A stretch of 64,000 nt of DNA from Crassaminicella thermophila (lineage in GTDB: Bacteria; Bacillota; Clostridia; Peptostreptococcales; Thermotaleaceae), in assembly GCF_008152325.1 (NCBI RefSeq), contig NZ_CP042243.1:749026-813025 (forward strand), read 5' to 3'. A model generated the notes under the pieces. The model was given only the letters and a program-made list of their open reading frames with translations. It was not told where the DNA came from and made no database searches. Positions 57,677-64,000 of the stretch are shown here, one piece after another. The position numbers and the translations under genes are program-made. The stretch's first letter is position 1. Each line of letters opens with the position of its first letter.

Positions 57677-60600
57677 ATGAATAAACATGTACAACCTATA
57701 TCAGAATTTATCCATACTGCACCTGGTTTTCAATATTCAATAAATTTAAAATACGACTTACAAAGTGTAGAAAAGATACAGAATTATATTGCCACATCTA
57801 GTGCTATGGACATAATTGAAGATATATTGCTAAGTGTAAGTTTATCTTCAAATGATAGAGCAAGATTATTAATTGGACCCTATGGAAAGGGAAAATCACA
57901 TTTAGTATTAATAATCATTGCGTTGCTATATTATAAAGATAAAGAGCTATTTATAAATATTTTAGATAAAATACAAAAATATAATGAGGATTTATATAAA
58001 TTAGCATTAAAGATAATTGAAGATAAAGAAAAGATACTTCCAGTAATTATTTCTGGCAATAGCCTAAATTTAAATCAATCATTTTTAGCAGGCTTAAAAA
58101 ATGCATTATTGTCTGAAGAATTAGTAGATATTATGCCTAATACTTATTTTAATGCAGCAATAGATATGATAAATGTATGGAAAAATAGGTATCAAGTTAC
58201 TTATGAAAAGTTTAGACAGATGATAAATGTATCAATTGAAGAGTTTTTAAAAGGATTAGAGGGATACAATCAAGATTTTTATAACAAATTTATACAAATA
58301 TATCCTTCATTAACTTCAGGGGGAGAGTTTAATCCTTTACAAGGAATTGATGTTGTTGAAATTTACTCTGATGTTGCAAGTAAAATTAAGGATAAGGGGT
58401 ATAAAGGCATTTTTGTTATATATGATGAATTTAGTAAATTTTTAGAAGGTAGCATTGATAGGAATTCGGCAATGGAGATAAAGATGCTTCAAGATTTTGC
58501 AGAAAAGTGCAATAGAAGTGCAGATAAGCAAATTCATATAATGCTTATTTCACATAAAAATATAAGTAACTATGTAGATAGACTTCCAAAAGAAAAGGTA
58601 GATGCTTGGAAAGCTGTTGGTGATAGATATAAAACTATTGAAATTAATAATCTATCTAACCAAATGTATGAGATAATGTCTCATGTAATTATTAAAGAAA
58701 GAAATTCATGGGAGCGATTTATTTCGTATAATCAGGATAAATTTAATAGTTTGATTTTGGAAATGAGTAGAAATGCTATTTTTTCAGAACTAGGACAAGA
58801 TCTAGAAAATACTGTAGTGTATGGTGGATATCCATTGCATCCTATAACGACATATATATTACCAAAGATATCAGAAAAAGTAGCTCAAAATGAAAGAACA
58901 ATTTTTACTTTTTTATCAACAAGACAACAAAATACATTAGGTCATTTCTTGATGAATAATAAAAATGATTTTCCATTAATGACACCAGATTATATATATA
59001 ACTATTTTGAGACATTGTTTAAAAAAGAAAATTATACATCTGAAATATATAAGATTTGGAGAGATACGACAAATGCACTTAAGAAGATTGGTGAAAAGGA
59101 AAAAATTGAAGAAAAAATAATAAAATGTCTTGGGCTTATTTATATAGTAGGAGAATTTCAAAAGTTGCCACCTACTTTTGAAATAATAAAGCTTATTTTA
59201 TCAAGTACTATAGAACAAGGTAATTTAGATACTATTATAGATAGTTTATTACAAAGAAAAATTTTGTATCATATTAAGAGTAAAGGATATCTTAAATTCA
59301 TTGAAGCTACGGATGTAGATGTAAATGCGTTAATTTCTGATACAATAGAAAAAAGAAAAAATCTTTTTAGCAATAAAAAGGTGCTAAATGATAATTTCTA
59401 TGATAATTATATTTATGCAACAGCATATAATGATGAGCATGAGATTATAAGATATTTCGACTTTGAATTTATAGAATATAGGGAGTTAGCAGAGACAAGT
59501 GATTGGGAAAAGAAAATTGAATGCAAAATATCTGATGGTATAGTTTATGCAGTTTTAATAGATAATGAAGAAAACTTAGTAGAGTCTAAAAAAATAATTA
59601 GAAATATCCATCATGAAAGAATAGTTTTTATATTGCCAAATCAAATTTTACAGTTTAAGTCTTTGTTACAAAAATATGATGCTATAGAGTATTTGATAGG
59701 AAAAAATCAATATGAAAATCAAGACAAATTATTACATGAAGAATTGAATGTACATTTAGACGATGTAAAAGAACAGATACTAAATTATCTTGATATTTTT
59801 CTAAAACCTGAATTAGGTGCAGCAACTTATTATTATATCGGAAAAGAACAGAAAATAAATAGGAAGTCTTTACTTTCTAGATTAATATCTGAAATTTGTG
59901 AGAAAGTATATAGTCATACTCCAGTAATTATCAATGAATTAATTAATAAGAATGAACCTACAACAGTAGCTATAAATAATAGGCGTAAAGTTTTAGACGG
60001 ATTGCTTCAAAATAAAGTTTTACCTAGATTAGGTCTTGTTGGATATGGGCAAGATGTAACAATTATGCAGTCTACTTTAGTTGTTACTGGGATTCTTAGA
60101 GAAGAAGCAGATAATGAAGAAAATAAAGCTTATTTATGCACAAAAGGACTAGAGCCTAAAATACAAAATGTTATTGATACGATTAGAACATTCTTGATAG
60201 ATACTTCTAAAAATGGAAGAATGACATTTGATAAATTATATGATAAGCTTACAAAGCCGAAATGGCATATAGGCTTAAAAAAAGGTATTATACCAATTTA
60301 CATTGCTGTATTACTGCATGAATTTAAAAAATATGCAGTAATATCAAGAAATGGTTACGAAATGGAAATAACAGGGAGATTATTAGATGATATAAACGAT
60401 AAACCAGAAGAATTTGAAATTTATATTGAAAATTGGGATGAACAAAAGGAGAAATATATTCAAGGATTAGAGAATATATTCAAAGAGTACATTGTGGATG
60501 GAGAAAAAGAATATAACACTTTTGAATATATAGTAAGAGCAATTTATAGGTGGTTTTTACAATTACCTAAATATACAAAAGAATATAGAAAAGTATATTT

Positions 60601-61333
60601 AGGTAGTAGTAATTTTGATAACTTAGATACTCATATTATTAAATTAAGAAATAGCCTTAAAGGAACAAGAATAAATTCAAGGGATTTCTTATTTGACAAA
60701 TTATTTAAGATTTTTGGATATGAAGATTTTAATACGAATATTATTTTAGATATAAAGCAAGTAAAAATTACTCTAGATAATAATAAGAAATATTTAATTG
60801 AGCATTTAGCTTTAGATATTAAGAAGATATTTATGAAGCATTATAATGAACAAGTGTCACTATATTCAGTTATGAAAGATTGGTATGAAGGACTAGACAA
60901 TTATACGAAAAATAATCTTTTTAATTTAGGAGAAGAAAAGTTTTTACAAGAAATTAAAAATATCACAAATGATTATATAAGTTTTATTGAGAAAATATCT
61001 AAAATTATTACTGGATTAAGAGTTGAAGATTGGAATGATCAAACTATAGATAAATTTATTAATGAAGTTAAAAAATATAAAGAAAATATTGAAAAATTCA
61101 ACGAAGAGTTACAGCAAGAAGGTAATGAAAAAGTAGAGCAAAGATCCTATAAAATTTCATTTTTCACAGAGAATGGAGAAGAAAAAACAAAGACGTTTGA
61201 AAAGGTAAAGTTATCAGACGAAGCAGAGTTGATGTATAATGAAATAGAAAGTATTTTTGATGGATATGGTGAATCTATAGATATAAGTGAAAAAAGGCAG
61301 ATTTTAATGAAAATTTTTGAAAAATGCTGTTAA
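57677..61333 (+). CDS. sspC: Large ATPase SspC
   Basis: A 1,218-residue cytoplasmic ATPase. Walker A is GPYGKGKSHL near residues 66-75 and Walker B IFVIYDEFSKFLE near 245-258; the rest is long, helical and poorly conserved, like the big AAA-type ATPases of BREX and Dnd systems. Its place after the DUF4007 gene and before the desulfurase identifies it as the ATPase of the Ssp modification complex. Start ATG 57677 follows GAGGGGAG. A strong hairpin, without a long T run, follows the stop and may reduce or process the downstream message. Confidence 0.82.
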   Translation: MNKHVQPISEFIHTAPGFQYSINLKYDLQSVEKIQNYIATSSAMDIIEDILLSVSLSSNDRARLLIGPYGKGKSHLVLIIIALLYYKDKELFINILDKIQKYNEDLYKLALKIIEDKEKILPVIISGNSLNLNQSFLAGLKNALLSEELVDIMPNTYFNAAIDMINVWKNRYQVTYEKFRQMINVSIEEFLKGLEGYNQDFYNKFIQIYPSLTSGGEFNPLQGIDVVEIYSDVASKIKDKGYKGIFVIYDEFSKFLEGSIDRNSAMEIKMLQDFAEKCNRSADKQIHIMLISHKNISNYVDRLPKEKVDAWKAVGDRYKTIEINNLSNQMYEIMSHVIIKERNSWERFISYNQDKFNSLILEMSRNAIFSELGQDLENTVVYGGYPLHPITTYILPKISEKVAQNERTIFTFLSTRQQNTLGHFLMNNKNDFPLMTPDYIYNYFETLFKKENYTSEIYKIWRDTTNALKKIGEKEKIEEKIIKCLGLIYIVGEFQKLPPTFEIIKLILSSTIEQGNLDTIIDSLLQRKILYHIKSKGYLKFIEATDVDVNALISDTIEKRKNLFSNKKVLNDNFYDNYIYATAYNDEHEIIRYFDFEFIEYRELAETSDWEKKIECKISDGIVYAVLIDNEENLVESKKIIRNIHHERIVFILPNQILQFKSLLQKYDAIEYLIGKNQYENQDKLLHEELNVHLDDVKEQILNYLDIFLKPELGAATYYYIGKEQKINRKSLLSRLISEICEKVYSHTPVIINELINKNEPTTVAINNRRKVLDGLLQNKVLPRLGLVGYGQDVTIMQSTLVVTGILREEADNEENKAYLCTKGLEPKIQNVIDTIRTFLIDTSKNGRMTFDKLYDKLTKPKWHIGLKKGIIPIYIAVLLHEFKKYAVISRNGYEMEITGRLLDDINDKPEEFEIYIENWDEQKEKYIQGLENIFKEYIVDGEKEYNTFEYIVRAIYRWFLQLPKYTKEYRKVYLGSSNFDNLDTHIIKLRNSLKGTRINSRDFLFDKLFKIFGYEDFNTNIILDIKQVKITLDNNKKYLIEHLALDIKKIFMKHYNEQVSLYSVMKDWYEGLDNYTKNNLFNLGEEKFLQEIKNITNDYISFIEKISKIITGLRVEDWNDQTIDKFINEVKKYKENIEKFNEELQQEGNEKVEQRSYKISFFTENGEEKTKTFEKVKLSDEAELMYNEIESIFDGYGESIDISEKRQILMKIFEKCC

Positions 61334-61339
61334 ATATTG

Positions 61340-61384
61340 AAGGCTCACAATTAAAATGATATGATTTAATTGTGAGCCTTTCCA
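61340..61384 (+). terminator. Hairpin between sspC and sspA
   Basis: AAGGCTCACAATTAAA (61340-61355) pairs perfectly with TTTAATTGTGAGCCTT (61365-61380). Only two further T follow, so it may be a partial terminator or an mRNA processing site. Confidence 0.7.
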
Positions 61385-61407
61385 ATTAATAGGAATGGAG
61401 GATGTAA

Positions 61408-62568
61408 ATGGATAATATAATTTATTTTGATAATGCTGCAACGACTTATCCAAAACCGGAAGAAGTATATACATTTATGGATAAATACTATAGAGAATTT
61501 GGAGTAAATGTAGGAAGAGGGCAATATACTACAGCTAGCAAAGCAAATAAAATAGTAGAAGAGACTAGAGAATTAATTAGGGAACTTTTTAAGTGTTCAA
61601 TAGATAAAAAGGTGATATTTACCCCCTCAGCTACAGAAGCTATAAATATTATATTACAAGGGATAAATTGGCAAGGCGAAGAGAATGTCTATATTACACA
61701 TTTTGAGCATAATGCTGTTTTGAGATTATTGTATCAATTAAAAGAAAAATATAATATTAAAATAAACTTTTTGCATACAGAAAAAAAACCTCTTTTTTAT
61801 GATATTGAAAAAATCAAACATCAATTTCAGGATATTAAGCCTGATGTAGTTATTATGACCCATGCAAGTAATGTATGTGGACTAATTACACCAATAAAGG
61901 AAATTACAGAACTAGCAAAAGTTTATAATGCACAAGTTGCAATAGATTGTGCTCAAACTGCTGGACTTCTTGATATTGATATGAAGAAGATTGATGCTGA
62001 TTATTTAATATTTGCTGGTCACAAAACCTTGTATGGGCCATTTGGAATAGCAGGATTTCTAATGGATGAAAGATCAACGCTTAAGCCCTTATTATATGGA
62101 GGTACAGGCATTGATTCTGCTAATCCAAATTTACCTAATACAATACCTGAGAAATTTGAGGTAGGGAGTTTAAATGTTTATGCAATAGCAGGATTAAATG
62201 CTGCATTAAAATGGATTAATAAAATTGGTAGAGAAAATATCTATAAGAAAGAAAAAGAGATGACTACAAGTCTTATAACATGCTTAGAGAGTTTTGATAA
62301 TATAAGAGTGATAACAGCATCTGATGCTGAGAAACAAATTGGTGTAGTATCTTGTGTATTTGAGGGATATGGAAGCGATATTATAGGACAAGTTTTTGAT
62401 CAATATAATATTGCTGTAAGGACAGGTTTACATTGCGCACCTGAAGCGCATAGATTTTTAGGAACTTTTCCAGGAGGGACTGTTAGATTAAGTTTGGGAT
62501 ATTTTAATAGTAAAGAGGATATAACAAAACTTCATAATATTTTAGAATATATTTACTTAGATTCGTAA
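61408..62568 (+). CDS. sspA: Cysteine desulfurase SspA (class V aminotransferase, SufS/CsdA-like)
   Basis: A 386-residue pyridoxal-phosphate enzyme that takes sulfur from cysteine. It has FDNAATTYPKPEEV at the start, histidine HFEHNAVL, the aldimine aspartate AIDCAQTAG, the lysine FAGHKTLYGP near 208, and the persulfide cysteine in RTGLHCAPEAHRFLG near 343. The sequence is of the group II (SufS-like) form. It would supply sulfur to SspD for DNA modification. ATG follows GGAGG. Because it follows a hairpin, its level may differ from that of sspDBC. Confidence 0.86.
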   Translation: MDNIIYFDNAATTYPKPEEVYTFMDKYYREFGVNVGRGQYTTASKANKIVEETRELIRELFKCSIDKKVIFTPSATEAINIILQGINWQGEENVYITHFEHNAVLRLLYQLKEKYNIKINFLHTEKKPLFYDIEKIKHQFQDIKPDVVIMTHASNVCGLITPIKEITELAKVYNAQVAIDCAQTAGLLDIDMKKIDADYLIFAGHKTLYGPFGIAGFLMDERSTLKPLLYGGTGIDSANPNLPNTIPEKFEVGSLNVYAIAGLNAALKWINKIGRENIYKKEKEMTTSLITCLESFDNIRVITASDAEKQIGVVSCVFEGYGSDIIGQVFDQYNIAVRTGLHCAPEAHRFLGTFPGGTVRLSLGYFNSKEDITKLHNILEYIYLDS

Positions 62569-62651
62569 CAATGAAATAAAGAAATAATAATTACAATGAG
62601 TAATTGATGAAAACATTTATAGTAAAAATAGTTTAATAAGGGAGGACAATG

Positions 62652-64000
62652 ATGAATTTAAAGGAAATATTCGAAAAGAGTGATGAAGATAGATTAGTTT
62701 TACCAGATTTCCAAAGGGAATTTGAATGGAATAAAGATGCACAAAAAAGATTACTATCTTCGTTTTTTGTTTCGATTCCAATAGGAAGTTTATTAATTCT
62801 TGAAGGTAAAAAAGATGATTTTTTATCTAAAAAACTTTGTTTTGCAGGGGAGACAATAGAACCAACGGAAGAGTGCTTGTATTTATTAGATGGACAACAA
62901 AGAGTGTCTAGTTTAAGAAGTACATTTTATGATTTTTTTCAAGATAAGCATAATTGGTTGAATATTTGGGAAAAAATGTACTCGGGATTAAGAAATAGAT
63001 GGTTTTTAAAGATTAAGCCAGATAATGAAGAAGAGGATGTTTTTGGATGGCGAATGTTAAATTTTAAAGGACTTAAATATTGTGAGCCATCAGATTTAAT
63101 TAATTGTTTTGAACATAGATATATATATAAAAGAAAGAGTACGGATTGGTATCATCCAGGATATAAACTTTATGATAAAGAAGGAAAGGAGTTAGAAGGA
63201 AGTCGTTTGAAAAATAAATTAGCCAGAGAAGCAGCTAAAATGGGCTTAGTACCGTTATACTCTATTTATGGATCTATAAAAACTACAGATAAGCAATTAC
63301 ATACATATGTATTGGAGAAAATTGCAAAAGAAAGAGTAGAAGAATTACAAGCAGAGGTTGAAGATGGGAAAATAGATGTATTTGAAATTTTTCAAGAAAT
63401 TGAGCCTGATATAGAGGAATATATAGAAAATAATGAAATAGAAAAAATAAGAGATGCATGGTCTAGATTAAGTGCTAAATGGAGTGAATCTGTAAATAAG
63501 TTTTTAGTAGGTTTATTTGAACAAGAGATTCCTACAATAGATCTTCCATCTGATCAAATATCACGAGCTATTGCAATTTTTGAGAATATTAATAAAGGTG
63601 GAACACCTTTAGATACATTTGATTTGATTGTAGCAAAGGCAGCAAGGACAAAAGGAGAGCGTTCGTTATCACAAAGAATTAGTGATTATCTAGAAGAAGA
63701 GATTGATTTATCAGAAGCTTTAACAAATGATTTAGTAGATAAGGTTCCTGATAAATGGGATTCTACATTAGTTATGACTATAGACGAAAATAAAATTACA
63801 AAGACAATAAAAAACCAATATTTAAATTTATTATCATTATTTAGTCATGTACCCTATGGAGAAGTTGACAAACTGAAATTAGAGTATATAAAACGAGCTA
63901 AAATATTTGAATTAACACATGAACAAATTAATACTAATACGAATATAACATTAAAAGCACTAACTAGAGCATGTGCATTTTTACAAATTAGATGTGGATT
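62652..64000 (+). CDS. sspE: DUF262 protein, SspE-type effector, 3' partial
   Basis: An open frame from ATG 62652 (AAGGGAGG six bases before) to the window end, 449 codons with no stop. The N-terminal DUF262 domain shows LPDFQREFEWN near residue 18, the NTPase motif LLDGQQRVSSL near 79-89, and FENINKGGTPLDTFDLIVAKA near 315. SspE proteins join DUF262 to a C-terminal DUF1524 HNH nuclease and restrict phage when host DNA is phosphorothioated; the nuclease part would lie beyond the window. GmrSD-type restriction enzymes share the domain, but four adjacent modification genes favour SspE. Confidence 0.82.
   Translation, partial: MNLKEIFEKSDEDRLVLPDFQREFEWNKDAQKRLLSSFFVSIPIGSLLILEGKKDDFLSKKLCFAGETIEPTEECLYLLDGQQRVSSLRSTFYDFFQDKHNWLNIWEKMYSGLRNRWFLKIKPDNEEEDVFGWRMLNFKGLKYCEPSDLINCFEHRYIYKRKSTDWYHPGYKLYDKEGKELEGSRLKNKLAREAAKMGLVPLYSIYGSIKTTDKQLHTYVLEKIAKERVEELQAEVEDGKIDVFEIFQEIEPDIEEYIENNEIEKIRDAWSRLSAKWSESVNKFLVGLFEQEIPTIDLPSDQISRAIAIFENINKGGTPLDTFDLIVAKAARTKGERSLSQRISDYLEEEIDLSEALTNDLVDKVPDKWDSTLVMTIDENKITKTIKNQYLNLLSLFSHVPYGEVDKLKLEYIKRAKIFELTHEQINTNTNITLKALTRACAFLQIRCG

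Noticed and set aside
55022-62568. BREX type 4 or Dnd system
   Set aside because: No PglZ, BrxL, DndB, DndD or DndE is present, whereas DUF4007, cysteine desulfurase and DUF262 together match Ssp.

Overview
The window is AT-rich DNA with strong AGGAGG-type ribosome sites, Gram-positive promoters and terminators, PTS sugar uptake, two GerB-type germinant-receptor permeases and a 2-hydroxyacyl-CoA dehydratase-activase-like protein. This points to an anaerobic, spore-forming member of class Clostridia; genus cannot be fixed from the sequence alone.

Layout. (1) 1-10,640: a glucose module. A GlcT-type antiterminator (5' end outside the window) is followed by a divergent EIICBA, ptsG, ptsH, ptsI, pgi, fba and pfkA. 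Three copies of a GlcT-type antiterminator site overlapping a terminator stand before the first EIICBA, ptsG and ptsH. ptsG is split by one extra A. (2) 10,568-12,090: an exact 143-bp tandem duplication of the pfkA 3' end, then a REP-associated transposase gene flanked by inverted REP-like motifs. (3) 12,100-23,475: a maltodextrin operon with LacI regulator, ABC transporter, GH31 glucosidase, malQ and glycogen/maltodextrin phosphorylase. (4) 23,490-34,025: a TetR regulator with a 1,422-residue activase-like protein, an AGCS symporter, RarD, a Crp/Fnr regulator divergent from a split permease fused to a ferredoxin domain, and a DapB-like reductase. (5) 34,288-44,621: spore-related permeases, DUF1659/DUF2922, small DUF genes, a DUF5320/DUF134/CoA-disulfide-reductase-like redox group, and a 230-bp nested inverted-repeat element.

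(6) 44,911-62,568 and beyond: a defence island. A type III-A CRISPR operon (cas10, csm2, csm3, csm4, csm5, cas6) is interrupted between csm2 and csm3 by an IS110-family element, and is followed by a 12-repeat array. No cas1, cas2 or csm6 is visible. After one DUF5698 gene comes a five-gene set matching the Ssp DNA phosphorothioation system in the order D-B-C-A-E: PAPS-reductase-like SspD with extra zinc-ribbon and ferredoxin parts, DUF4007 SspB, large ATPase SspC, cysteine desulfurase SspA, and the DUF262 effector SspE, cut by the window end. A LexA/SOS-box-like palindrome lies at the promoter of the Ssp operon.

The points most worth checking are the possible SOS control and unusual SspD architecture of the Ssp system, the permease-ferredoxin pair with its perfect 16-bp operator, the REP/transposase family with microrepeat tails, the nested palindromic element at 40.5 kb, and a 360-bp patch inside the IS110 gene where nearly every homopolymer is lengthened (probably an assembly error).
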